DNA of 41,784 bases from assembly GCF_025913575.1 (NCBI RefSeq), contig NZ_CP109786.1, positions 1-41,784 on the forward strand. Reading direction: 5' to 3'. Positions 1 to 9,172 of the stretch are shown here, one piece after another. Both the position numbers and the translations under genes were made by a program. How positions within the stretch are numbered: the stretch's first letter is position 1; every line of letters starts with the position of its first letter. Below the pieces are notes generated by a model. That model did no database searches. It saw only the letters and a list, made by a program, of their open reading frames with translations, and was not told the origin of the DNA. This DNA comes from Halocatena marina. Lineage in GTDB: Archaea > Halobacteriota > Halobacteria > Halobacteriales > Haloarculaceae.

Positions 1-699
1 GCGAGAGCTGCTGGCCGTCGATACCACCACGATGAATTCGATAACTACGATTTGAACGGCAGTGGTGACTTTCAAACCCGTGGACAGTCGACAAGAGCGG
101 GTCGAAACTTGAGAACACGAACGCGCCCAGGATCTGGTGCAGCCTCGACGACTGTAACTGACGGTGGACACGTCGAACAATCAGGTGGAACTCGTGCCCG
201 GAGTCGTGCTCGTCGTGTTTCTGATATTCGACAACGATCCTATCGTCAAAATGATTCTTCGACTTTCCCAGATGAGGGATCGACCAACATGACCTCTCGA
301 AGACGCACGACCGCAGAGACGGGAAGCACAGGCCGGACGCCGGACGGAGCAGTTGGAACCGCTGTCGAAGGCACCGAAACCGCCGTTGGAAAAGCGGAAT
401 CAGCAGCTGGGAAAGTTGGGACGGCAGTTGCAGTGGCTGTTGAGGCTCGACGCACTGCAAAAGCTCACTGGGAAGGTGCAAAGCAGTCATGGCGAGCATC
501 CCTGCCAGGTAACCGGAGAAGACGACCGACGAAACCGGTCGAACCACTCCGTGAAAAAGTTAAGAAGAGTGCGAAATCTGGTTGGAATGAGGCAAAACAG
601 CGTGGAAAAGCAGGGAAAGACAGACTCGTTGATCGGTCTCGCCACCAGCGACGTGAACAGCGACGTGAACATGTCCGAGACCAACAAGACGAGGAATAG
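1..699 (+). CDS. C-terminal part of VirB6/TrbL-like membrane protein (5' end outside window start)
   Basis: The frame is open from base 1 with no convincing start. The TTG at 52 has no ribosome site, so this is the end of a longer gene. The visible 232 residues have no membrane segment. They are Gly/Ser/Thr/Arg-rich and end in a strongly basic, probably helical tail of Arg, Lys and Gln, with runs such as RRRR and KVKKSAK. That is unusual in a halophile, whose proteins are normally acidic. The tail could contact DNA or the acidic ATPases encoded next. The frame matches the one left open at 41784, so on a circular molecule this is the cytoplasmic tail of the membrane protein that starts at 40297. 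The circular joining is inference. Confidence 0.75.
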   Translation, partial: ARAAGRRYHHDEFDNYDLNGSGDFQTRGQSTRAGRNLRTRTRPGSGAASTTVTDGGHVEQSGGTRARSRARRVSDIRQRSYRQNDSSTFPDEGSTNMTSRRRTTAETGSTGRTPDGAVGTAVEGTETAVGKAESAAGKVGTAVAVAVEARRTAKAHWEGAKQSWRASLPGNRRRRPTKPVEPLREKVKKSAKSGWNEAKQRGKAGKDRLVDRSRHQRREQRREHVRDQQDEE

Positions 700-733
700 A
701 CCTCAAGCAAACCTCTGACAACATTGATTCATA

Positions 734-979
734 ATGACCGACAAACACACAAGCGATCACTGTTCTGGGGAGCACACAGCTGAGACCCATTCGCAACAGG
801 CTGTAGAAGATAGATCAATAACCAACTCGGAGTCACGTTCATCCTTTGGTGACGGTGTTCCAGCCGGAGCGCCTCGGTTCGAGTCGGTGCCATTCAAGAA
901 CTTCGAAAAATCACCGCATCGGTGGGTGAGTGGCCGGTCAAAGGATTATAGGAACAAGGAGGAGCACAACCATGACTGA
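734..979 (+). CDS. small hydrophilic protein between VirB6-like and VirB4-like genes
   Basis: 81 residues, hydrophilic, with His/Glu/Ser-rich ends and no membrane segment. It starts 34 bases after the preceding gene and overlaps the next start (972) by 8 bases, so it is probably translationally coupled within the transfer operon. The central stretch GDGVPAGAPRFESVPF (about residues 39-54) resembles GDGVPVGTPRFDF near residue 404 of the large ATPase at 4244. This points to a shared docking or structural motif. No known family is recognised. Its place in the cluster suggests an accessory of the secretion machine. Confidence 0.6.
   Translation: MTDKHTSDHCSGEHTAETHSQQAVEDRSITNSESRSSFGDGVPAGAPRFESVPFKNFEKSPHRWVSGRSKDYRNKEEHNHD
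958..963 (+). promoter_or_regulatory. ribosome binding site deciding the VirB4-like start
   Basis: An AGGAGGAG-type Shine-Dalgarno sequence sits about 9 bases before ATG 972. It argues for that start over the in-frame GTG at 930, which has no such site. Confidence 0.75.
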
Positions 980-3900
980 CACCAATTCAACCGACCGACC
1001 GGAACAGGATAGTCGTCAATTAATTCTTCCACAAGTCGACACATCGATGTCTATCCGGGGGAAGACCATGCGAGAATGGACAGCGTACATTCCCGCAGCA
1101 GTCGGGATTACCGCCGCTCTGTTTGCGTTCCTCCTCGGTGCCCATACCGTCGCTGGAGGACTCCTTGCTGTTAGTGCGACACTGCTCGTCGTGTTCGGTA
1201 TCCATATAGAAGAGGAACTCTCTGAAGCGTGGTATTTAACGCCACGTGGCCTCGCCGAGGATTATCTCTCGTATCGTCGTCTCAAGCGTGAATTGCCGTG
1301 GGGGGACGAAGCAGCAAAGCTCGCTGCACTCCATGGAGTGCGGCATGTCTGTGATGATGGTAGTTACGCGCGTCATGATGGGAGTCGGCTCGCATTGGTT
1401 GGACCGATTGAAGGTGTCAATATCGATCGACGGCCAGCACGAGTGATGCAGCGGTTGTCTGGCCAGCTCACGAATGGTGTCGATGATATCCTCGGCCCTA
1501 ATGAGATGTGGTGGGGAATCTACTCGACGACGCGTCCAGCTACGAGCGATCCACACGCGATCGAGCGCGAGCAACGTGTCGATAGCCTCCAGAACAATCT
1601 GACGACTGATCAGCGTGAAATCGTTGAGGAGACTGCTGAGTGGTTGCGTGATCAGGATGAGAAACACGATGGCAATGAATGGCGGCACTATGCCGTCGTT
1701 GAAGCCAGTCCTTCTGAATCAGAGGTGCTGACTCCGGAAAACAGTATAATCGCGCGTATCGAAGAAATTCGTGAGCAGATTATTTCTCTCTTCGATCGAG
1801 AAGCAGGCAGCAATGACACACAGTCAAATCCGGATTCGGAAGCGGATACCGATGCCGGTGGTGAGCCACTCGATGATGTTCTCGCTCGGCGTGTTGATTC
1901 TGTCAAGCAGGCGATTGGGCGCGTTGAGGATGTGGAACTGACTCGCGCTGATTCAGCTGAGCATATTGAGGTCCTTCGTGCTTTTTGGACGAATCGAGGG
2001 ACAACAATCGGTGATGCTGGCGACGGATCACCCGCTTTTGGCGGGACTGACTCACTACTAGAACAGGCATTTAAACGTGATCTCGACGGCGATGGGGTAA
2101 CTCCCACTGAGCGAATGCTTTCCGACGGTCATTTTGATGTCGATAAGGATACCGTCGAAATGGCAGGGACGTTTTGCCGGACTTTCTGGATCTCTAATTG
2201 GCCAGTTCGACCTGGACCAATGTTCCTTGAGAATTTGTACACGTATTCTGGCATTGACATCGATGTTCGAATCCACGCTGAGCCGATTAATCGCTCGGCA
2301 GCAGTGAACGCAATTGAAGACAAGGGAATCGATATCGGTGCCGAGACCATCAACCGCGCTGAGGAATCGTCATTCGGTGCGCTTTCGATCGGATCTGCCG
2401 AGGATGCTTATCAGAGTGCCTATCATCAACTTCACGCTACGTCGGTGAACGCGTGGTATCTGAATGGCTATGTTTCTGTGCGTGCGGGAGATCGGGAAAC
2501 TCTCGATAACGCCTGCGATGATCTCAGGAACACACTTGAAGCCGATCCAACCGGATGTTCGTTGGTGGCGAGCGGGACGAATCAACGTGCGGCCATTGCC
2601 AGTGCATCTCCAGCAGGTCACGATATGTTCTCCTCAGAGGCGACCGGCGACCGCCGCCATCTAGCGCTGTCTGGTGCGTTCGGAGCGATCTTCCCGTTCG
2701 GTGTTGACGATTTCTCAGAGTCGAATGGCCTCTATTGGGGACGAGATACGCGCACGAAACGGCCCGTTGTTGCCAATCTTTTCGAAGGAGGGACGGCATC
2801 GCATCTGTTCACCACAGGTATTTCCAGAAGTGGAAAAACAACGTACGTGAATGACCGACTCGGAGATTGGTTCCTCGGACGTGATGACCGAACGCTCATA
2901 GTCGCCGACACAGAATCTGAGTTTGTGGGTCTGACGGAGGTCTGTGGCGGCGAACAGATCGTACTCGGGGCAAATGACCCCATCAATCCATGGCACATCG
3001 AACCGGTTTCCAAGAAACGGCGGCGCAAGGCTAACGATAAGCTTGCGCCGCTAACGGCCCAGATTGACTTCATTACGGAGCTGACGATGAGCATTATTCG
3101 GGTCGGCTTATCCCAGACAGCAACGATTGACTCGGATCTCTATGGGTTCTTGCGCTATGCCGTCTCCGAAACGTATCAACGTGCTGGTATCACAGATGAT
3201 CTCGATACTCATCACCGTTCCTCGCCAACCTATGATGACTTCTTCAACGTGCTCTATGAGATTCGGAAGAATCCTGGCGAACACACTTTCCACGGCACTG
3301 AAGGTGAGCGAGCGGCGCGTGTGGATCGCGTTGATGCCCTCTTCAACAGTCTGATTGAAATGATGGACGGTGGTCGATATGACCATCTCCGTGGCGATGG
3401 GACGACCGCACTGCTTGACGATGATGTGCAAATGGCCTATCTGAGTATGCCAGACCTGAGTCAATCGTCAAAAGCCGCAAAGTCGATCGGTCTCCAGCTA
3501 GCGCTATCACAGATCAGTGAGAAGATCAAGCGAACTCCTGGTAAGACTATCTTTGCTATCGATGAAGCGCACGTGCTCTACCAGACGGAGGAGACGGTCG
3601 ACTGGTTGCAGTCGGCTGCTCGTCGGTGGGCACGCTATGAGGCAGCCATGTGGTCGATCTCACAATCTCCTGAGGAATTCGTTAAGAGCATGTCGGGGAC
3701 GAGTGACAAACAAGAGAATAAGCGCCAGATGATTCTCGAACAATCTGCAACCATGCAAGCGTTTTACTCCCCAAAGACCGATCCAGAAACACTAAGCAAA
3801 TTCGGGATGGAACCTCCTCAGATTCGTGCTGTGAAGAATGATCTGACCCCAGGACGGAACAACGACTATTCGACCTATCTCGTGCAATTTGATGACCTTC

Positions 3901-4220
3901 AGGGATGGATTGAATGTCGAGCTGAGACCTCCCCAGTCACCGACGCGATCGAGGAGGCTATTAGCGATACCGACAATGTGGTTGAAGAGATTGACGAGGT
4001 TGACGAAGCGGTCGAACATCAATCGGCAGGAATCACGACAATCGACGGCCTCGACGCCAATACCGCGAACCAGTTATCGGATTACGGCATCGAGACTCGG
4101 GATGATCTCCTCTCAACTGATGCGCATAAACTCGCGGCACTCACGAACGCATCGGGTGACCGGATCGATGGCTGGTATGACGCCGCTCTCGCTCGTAATG
4201 GCGCTCACAGTGACGACTAA
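972..4220 (+). CDS. VirB4-like type IV secretion ATPase with C-terminal helix-hairpin-helix
   Basis: 1082 residues. Two adjacent hydrophobic segments (about residues 38-80) suggest membrane anchoring, followed by a long acidic middle region. The P-loop is GISRSGKT at 616-623 and Walker B is IFAIDEAH at 860-867. The pattern PxxDPETLSKFG after Walker B fits the VirB4/TraC/HerA-FtsK superfamily, which powers assembly of conjugation pili and substrate transfer. The last part (about 1019-1075; TTIDGLDANTANQLSDYGI and following) looks like a helix-hairpin-helix DNA-binding fold, an unusual addition to VirB4. It overlaps the small gene before it and lies 23 bases before the second ATPase. The ATPase family is well supported; the VirB4 assignment rests on size, membrane segments and neighbours. 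Confidence 0.85.
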   Translation: MTDTNSTDRPEQDSRQLILPQVDTSMSIRGKTMREWTAYIPAAVGITAALFAFLLGAHTVAGGLLAVSATLLVVFGIHIEEELSEAWYLTPRGLAEDYLSYRRLKRELPWGDEAAKLAALHGVRHVCDDGSYARHDGSRLALVGPIEGVNIDRRPARVMQRLSGQLTNGVDDILGPNEMWWGIYSTTRPATSDPHAIEREQRVDSLQNNLTTDQREIVEETAEWLRDQDEKHDGNEWRHYAVVEASPSESEVLTPENSIIARIEEIREQIISLFDREAGSNDTQSNPDSEADTDAGGEPLDDVLARRVDSVKQAIGRVEDVELTRADSAEHIEVLRAFWTNRGTTIGDAGDGSPAFGGTDSLLEQAFKRDLDGDGVTPTERMLSDGHFDVDKDTVEMAGTFCRTFWISNWPVRPGPMFLENLYTYSGIDIDVRIHAEPINRSAAVNAIEDKGIDIGAETINRAEESSFGALSIGSAEDAYQSAYHQLHATSVNAWYLNGYVSVRAGDRETLDNACDDLRNTLEADPTGCSLVASGTNQRAAIASASPAGHDMFSSEATGDRRHLALSGAFGAIFPFGVDDFSESNGLYWGRDTRTKRPVVANLFEGGTASHLFTTGISRSGKTTYVNDRLGDWFLGRDDRTLIVADTESEFVGLTEVCGGEQIVLGANDPINPWHIEPVSKKRRRKANDKLAPLTAQIDFITELTMSIIRVGLSQTATIDSDLYGFLRYAVSETYQRAGITDDLDTHHRSSPTYDDFFNVLYEIRKNPGEHTFHGTEGERAARVDRVDALFNSLIEMMDGGRYDHLRGDGTTALLDDDVQMAYLSMPDLSQSSKAAKSIGLQLALSQISEKIKRTPGKTIFAIDEAHVLYQTEETVDWLQSAARRWARYEAAMWSISQSPEEFVKSMSGTSDKQENKRQMILEQSATMQAFYSPKTDPETLSKFGMEPPQIRAVKNDLTPGRNNDYSTYLVQFDDLQGWIECRAETSPVTDAIEEAISDTDNVVEEIDEVDEAVEHQSAGITTIDGLDANTANQLSDYGIETRDDLLSTDAHKLAALTNASGDRIDGWYDAALARNGAHSDD

Positions 4221-4243
4221 CGACTACCGCACATCATAGACAA

Positions 4244-7200
4244 ATGGGTATTCTCAACCGTTTCCGATCCAGCAGCACCGCCAGTATAGATGCTTATCAG
4301 CCGATGCAGGTTACCGAATCACTTGCAGCGAGCGCGACGGATGCTCTTCCCGGTGGCGAACGTGCCATCGTTGTGCGCCCCTACCAAGCGAACGGGGGCA
4401 TCGAAGCGATGGACGAAGTGCTCACCTCGTTGCATAAGGTCCAAACGCGGACTTCACGCTCGTTACGTCACCCATTCGGGGTCACAGAGAACGTCTCGCC
4501 TGCTCATGCAGCCGAAATCCGTTATGGACCTGTTCAGACGGGCACTACTGGTCCTTCCGAGCGCGTTCTCACACTTCAGTACGTACCCTCTGCGAACGAT
4601 TACGATACCTTCGCCCGTCAACTAGATGATAAGTACCCGGCCTCCGAGATCAAACCACGTGAGGCAGGATTGCTTGAAGTCACGCCAGGGGAATATCTTG
4701 CTGGAGCAACGCTCGCTCTCCGGCGGTACACGCTCTACCCGATCAACAACGTTGCACTCGATGGATTTCGGTCAGATCCGATAGGCGCAATTTTGAAAGA
4801 GATCGTCGGAACACCCACAACCGCTAGTGGGGCAGCACTCAACTCCGATATAGCCACCAGTACCTCCGATGCCAATGTCGCTGTCCAGTTGATGTTTCAG
4901 CCAGCACGCCGGAGTTGGTTGCAGGGAGTTGCTAACGGTGAGGGACTTGAGGACGGACGTGGAGATCGTGACTGGGATAGCGGGGCGGTCGGGACGCCAA
5001 TCGAAGGCACCCCCTCCGTTCAGGAGTTGACCTACCAGCTCCGCCAACCAACGATCGAGGCACATCGCCCTCTGCCGTGGTCGCAGCCAGAACACATCAA
5101 GCATCCTCCCTCGAAACGTGACAAAGACGTGGCGACGATGCTTGAGGAACAGGACGGTAAAGCGTGGCATCTCTTTATCCGTATCTTTGCTGTCTCTGAT
5201 GATCCGAACGAAGCCGCTCGGCGCGTCCAACGCACTGCCGGGATGTTCCGGAATTATTACGAATTCCGTTCGGAACAATCATTCATCCCCCAGCCAATAA
5301 CTGGTGACGCGCTCCAGACTCAGTTCACACGGGCTTGTGCACGAGAGTGGGAAGACACCGGTATCGTCAAGACACAGGCCGAGGCCGCAGGTCTCCTGAA
5401 CGTTCCAAGGTTTGAGGATGTCACGACGAACAGACTCCAGTGGTCGCTTTCCCGACCTGGTGACGGTGTTCCAGTCGGCACTCCCCGCTTTGACTTCGAC
5501 GCGGTCGGTCTCTCCGATGATCCTTCTCGCATGGAAAAACAGGTAGCGATGCTTGACAATACGGGACCTGGGGACCCGTTCTATTTTGGATTCGGTCGCC
5601 GCAATGGCACCGAGGTCGGTGTCTACGAAGAATATCTGAATGCTCACATGCTTGTGACCGGCGGGACCCGCAGAGGCAAAACCACCTCTCTGGGGAATTT
5701 TGCTTCACAAGTGTTCGACCGGGACTACGGCGCGTTGGTCATTCTCAAAGACAAAGAGAACGACGTTGACGACTTTATCGAAGAGTGGCCGGAGGATCGC
5801 CCTGAGGAGGACTTCGTATTCATCGATACTGGCGATGCATTCGACAAGCGTGTACGGTTCAACCTTTTAGAACTCCCATCGGACGCCGAACCGGGATCGA
5901 ACGCGTTCGAATCGGCAGTGCAGACGCTTGCTGACGATTGGTCGGCATCGTTCGCGCAAGCTGGCGGCTCAGACAAATACTGGGGTTCGGTAATGGAACG
6001 TGTCACTCGGACGGTCATCAATGGATTGGCGAAGTCTGGGCTAACGTGCACACCGCTAGACGTCGCAGCAGCGGTGAGTACCGCTGCTGGGGTTGGTGAA
6101 TTTTCGTCGTTGATCAGCGACGAGCGGATGCCCTTTATCAAGGATGCTGCTGAACAAATTGCTGAAAAAGAGGATCGTGATCTCGAACCTCTTGCGGGTA
6201 GAACATATTTACTCACACAGCACGCGGGGCTGCGGAACTTCCTCTGCGCCCGGAATCCGACTGCAAGCATTCAGGATTTCGTGCGCGAGGGAAAGGTCTG
6301 CGTGCTGCGGTTAGATCCTCATCTCGGCGAATCCGAGATCAAATTCATGTTGACTCCGTTGGTCAGACGGTTCTACACTGCCAAGCAGACTATTGACGAC
6401 GCACCCCGCTTTTATCTCATCTGGGATGAGTTCGATAAGGCCGTCTCCCCACTTACTGACGTTCACGAAATGCTCTCGATCGCTGGCGGAGAAGACTTCC
6501 GGATGGTGCTGGCTTGTCAGGCTCCTACGAACCAACTCTATGGAAAGCTTAAAAATGCCCTCCAAAATCAGGTCGACACAGCAATCTCATTCGGAACAGG
6601 TGACGATGATGCGGAGTATATCATGTCACACCACTCGCTCACGGATACGGACGACCTTACTAGTCTCGGGCGATTCAAGTTCTGGTTACGAACCTACTAT
6701 CAGACGAATGACGACGAAGATCTGACCTATTCGTACAAAGTCGATGCTTTTCCGCCAAGTCGAGATGCCCGTCAAGAGGTCTATGGAGACGACTACGAGG
6801 TTGATGTGGAGGGAATGAAACGCCGCTCGGTCGAACGCTACGGCGATGTTCCCGAGTCGCCAGAGGAACTCCGATCTAATTCGCATTTCTACGAGATCAC
6901 TGGCGACGGGCCATTCGCTGGGAAAACCCTTGATGATCTCGACATGACCGACGATGCGTGGCGTAACCGCACGCTTGAGGCAATCGATGACGAGTCCATC
7001 CGGCTAGGGAATCCTCATGGCTTTGTTACCATTAGCACATTACTCGATCGACTGCGGCGCTATCTCCCTGGTGGTGGCTCACTCACCAATGCAAACCAAG
7101 CGTGGCTGAAGGTGCTTCAACATGTTCCAGACGACTATCTAAGTTACCGCAAACAAGACGGCGAGAGGCAGGTCAAAGCCCTCGACACTGGTTACATGAA

Positions 7201-8224
7201 TGTAGGGGATAGCCCAACCGCTGGCGGAAAAGATCACCAGCTGACAATGAAAGATGCCTACGTTCCACTCACGCAACTTGGTTTTCTCATCGATATTCTA
7301 GACCAAGATGCCGACAGTATGCCCGATGCACTGGCCACGCTCGATGATCAGCTCTATCTTGACGGCATCGAAGATCGCAGCGTCATTGCCGAGCGAGTAA
7401 TGAAGTACCGTGAGAATCATCCAGACCTTCACCGTCTTGCAGGCGATCATGAGGCGTACATCGAGGCTGAACATTCGACTGGAAAAACACAGCCGTCACA
7501 GACGATAACTAACCTCGCGGCGGCTCATAACGCTGACCGGCGGTGTCTGTTCCTTTGTCGTCCAGAGGCGGCTGAAGATGTCTATAATACGCTTTCCGAG
7601 GGCACCCCGTACTGTTACACAGACCATGACGTGGACGGTGAACGACGGTTCTACACCAAGACATCGGCACTCAGTATAGAGGGCGAGAAGATGACTCGGC
7701 TCGGACCAAAGGGTGACAATAACGTCTGGGTTCAAGACGAGCAGACCGGCCAGTATGTCTTGCGGGGTTCAGACGGCACCGAGCACGCCCGGTTTGACTC
7801 GGCTGCCGATATTTACAACGACCCGTCTGCATACCCGTCCGGTGGAGAGTGTCGAATCTATCCACCTGTGATTCCCGAGTTCGAATTCGATGGAGGAGAT
7901 CCGACAGCTGCTGAGTGGGATATCATCGTGGTTCCCGAAGCTGAGGTGGATGAGAACGACGAGAGACAATTGCTGACGCCGTTGGATCTCAAACTTTACC
8001 GGCATGACCGCGACAATATCCCGCTGTGTGACCTGCCGGAGACGGACGTTGATGACGACGAACAGGATGAGATATCGTCGGAAACAGGTCGCACGGTCGG
8101 TGATCATAGCTCCGACGAAGATAGCTCTGATGAAGAGGAAACAACTGAGAGAACAGACAGCGATGACGATATAGACGACGATACAGCGTCAGAACACGAA
8201 CCTCGAAAGTTCGAGCGCTTCTGA
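4244..8224 (+). CDS. large P-loop ATPase, VirB4/VirD4 (TraG/HerA)-like conjugation protein
   Basis: 1326 residues, with no clear membrane segment. The P-loop is GGTRRGKT at 473-480 and Walker B is YLIWDE at 724-729, followed by a sensor-like stretch with LACQAP. This is the layout of HerA/FtsK-type transfer ATPases. The roughly 470 residues before the P-loop resemble the N-terminal region of VirB4-type proteins. About 500 residues follow the ATPase core, ending in a very acidic tail (about 1266-1326, runs of Asp, Glu and Ser). It probably couples substrate DNA or protein to the channel, next to the VirB4-like ATPase encoded 23 bases upstream. Whether it is a second VirB4 or the coupling protein cannot be settled by eye. 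Confidence 0.8.
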   Translation: MGILNRFRSSSTASIDAYQPMQVTESLAASATDALPGGERAIVVRPYQANGGIEAMDEVLTSLHKVQTRTSRSLRHPFGVTENVSPAHAAEIRYGPVQTGTTGPSERVLTLQYVPSANDYDTFARQLDDKYPASEIKPREAGLLEVTPGEYLAGATLALRRYTLYPINNVALDGFRSDPIGAILKEIVGTPTTASGAALNSDIATSTSDANVAVQLMFQPARRSWLQGVANGEGLEDGRGDRDWDSGAVGTPIEGTPSVQELTYQLRQPTIEAHRPLPWSQPEHIKHPPSKRDKDVATMLEEQDGKAWHLFIRIFAVSDDPNEAARRVQRTAGMFRNYYEFRSEQSFIPQPITGDALQTQFTRACAREWEDTGIVKTQAEAAGLLNVPRFEDVTTNRLQWSLSRPGDGVPVGTPRFDFDAVGLSDDPSRMEKQVAMLDNTGPGDPFYFGFGRRNGTEVGVYEEYLNAHMLVTGGTRRGKTTSLGNFASQVFDRDYGALVILKDKENDVDDFIEEWPEDRPEEDFVFIDTGDAFDKRVRFNLLELPSDAEPGSNAFESAVQTLADDWSASFAQAGGSDKYWGSVMERVTRTVINGLAKSGLTCTPLDVAAAVSTAAGVGEFSSLISDERMPFIKDAAEQIAEKEDRDLEPLAGRTYLLTQHAGLRNFLCARNPTASIQDFVREGKVCVLRLDPHLGESEIKFMLTPLVRRFYTAKQTIDDAPRFYLIWDEFDKAVSPLTDVHEMLSIAGGEDFRMVLACQAPTNQLYGKLKNALQNQVDTAISFGTGDDDAEYIMSHHSLTDTDDLTSLGRFKFWLRTYYQTNDDEDLTYSYKVDAFPPSRDARQEVYGDDYEVDVEGMKRRSVERYGDVPESPEELRSNSHFYEITGDGPFAGKTLDDLDMTDDAWRNRTLEAIDDESIRLGNPHGFVTISTLLDRLRRYLPGGGSLTNANQAWLKVLQHVPDDYLSYRKQDGERQVKALDTGYMNVGDSPTAGGKDHQLTMKDAYVPLTQLGFLIDILDQDADSMPDALATLDDQLYLDGIEDRSVIAERVMKYRENHPDLHRLAGDHEAYIEAEHSTGKTQPSQTITNLAAAHNADRRCLFLCRPEAAEDVYNTLSEGTPYCYTDHDVDGERRFYTKTSALSIEGEKMTRLGPKGDNNVWVQDEQTGQYVLRGSDGTEHARFDSAADIYNDPSAYPSGGECRIYPPVIPEFEFDGGDPTAAEWDIIVVPEAEVDENDERQLLTPLDLKLYRHDRDNIPLCDLPETDVDDDEQDEISSETGRTVGDHSSDEDSSDEEETTERTDSDDDIDDDTASEHEPRKFERF

Positions 8225-8226
8225 TG

Positions 8227-8649
8227 CTATTCGTCTAACGTCCGCTCATCGATCTTCTCAACGTGGTCTGCCAACTGATTATAGAGTTTTCCGAGTCTCT
8301 CAAGCTCATTCTGTAGCTCCTCAACTTCCTCCTCTAGCTCTGCCGCTGTCACCCTCCCTGAGGAATCCGCTAATTCGTCTGCGATCTTTTGCCCACGGTT
8401 AGTGAGGCGATACGTTGCTGAGGTGCCGCCTCGACCGGCGAACTCTTCACCAGTCTTCTCAATTAGCCCCTTCTTTTCTAGCTCTTCAAAATGATATATT
8501 CCTGATGGGATGTCCCCGTCTCGGCGTAGCTCCTTAGCATTATGTTCACCACCATAGAACCTTAATCCATTAATAATTCTCGCACGTGGTGTACCCTCAA
8601 TTCTCTCAATTAGTTGATCAAAGGTCCCTGACTTAGCCGCACTTGCCAT
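8227..8649 (-). CDS. winged-helix transcriptional regulator with C-terminal coiled coil
   Basis: 140 residues from ATG 8649; an upstream TTG at 8676 has no support. The N-terminal half (about 10-85) reads as a winged helix: a helix-turn-helix around residues 28-62 and a wing ending GGTSATYRLTNRGQKIAD. The last 45 residues are a Glu/Leu heptad-like coiled coil (AAELEEEVEELQNELERLG), probably for dimerisation. It converges on the transfer ATPase gene with 2 bases between stops. It lies beside the 8700-9170 repeat region, so it may control the transfer genes or that region. The regulatory target is inference. Confidence 0.75.
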   Translation of the reverse strand: MASAAKSGTFDQLIERIEGTPRARIINGLRFYGGEHNAKELRRDGDIPSGIYHFEELEKKGLIEKTGEEFAGRGGTSATYRLTNRGQKIADELADSSGRVTAAELEEEVEELQNELERLGKLYNQLADHVEKIDERTLDE

Positions 8650-8731
8650 ACTCCAAAATAGTCCTAAGACAGGCAAAAAACTTCCGGTAATTTCTAGTTA
8701 CTATCTAATCCCGAGGAACCCGCATCCGGGG

Positions 8732-8768
8732 GCCTCCCCCCATGGTAGGTGGATGATTTTGGGGAGGC
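8732..8768. repeat. 8-bp inverted repeat, possible stem-loop
   Basis: GCCTCCCC (8732-8739) and GGGGAGGC (8761-8768) are perfect inverted arms separated by 21 bases, in a non-coding region. With the iterated units that follow, this is a reasonable candidate for part of a transfer origin or a protein-binding control site. The function is inference. Confidence 0.5.
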
Positions 8769-8801
8769 ACAATGCGACCGCCAGGCCCGGTCCCCAACCA
8801 A

Positions 8802-8995
8802 ACGAAATACTGGACACCCAGGTAAAGCGACGACTGCTGACATCCCGATGTGACGACAGCAGAGGGACACCCAGATGAAGCGAGGAAATACATATTGAAG
8901 ATGTCACGAAATACTGGACACCCAAGTTGAGCAACGACTGTTGACATCCCGATGTTGCAACACACTGGGGAGCCACAAGAGCGACGACAGGCCGA
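8802..8995. repeat. four degenerate ~52-bp tandem units (iteron-like)
   Basis: The core GGACACCCA followed 5 bases later by AGCGA recurs at 8812, 8865 and 8916, with a degenerate copy at 8967: spacings of 53, 51 and 51. Units 1 and 3 are closest and share ACGAAATACTGGACACCCA and TGACATCCCGATGT. No credible gene covers 8650-9172. The reading frame open on the minus strand is explained by the repeats themselves. It could be a transfer origin, an iteron set or a regulator-binding array. Confidence 0.6.
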
Positions 8996-9172
8996 CACAC
9001 AGGCGTGACGCGTCACACCGACAGACAGGCCTGCACACGACCGGCCTGAAGACCCCTCTCTACGACACACCTGACAAGCGATGGTCTCACACCGGGACCG
9101 AGCGTCATTCGCCGCTGTTTCGATAGTTCTATATGTTTTGAGGTGAAAGAAAGACACAGTAGGAGGTAGAGA

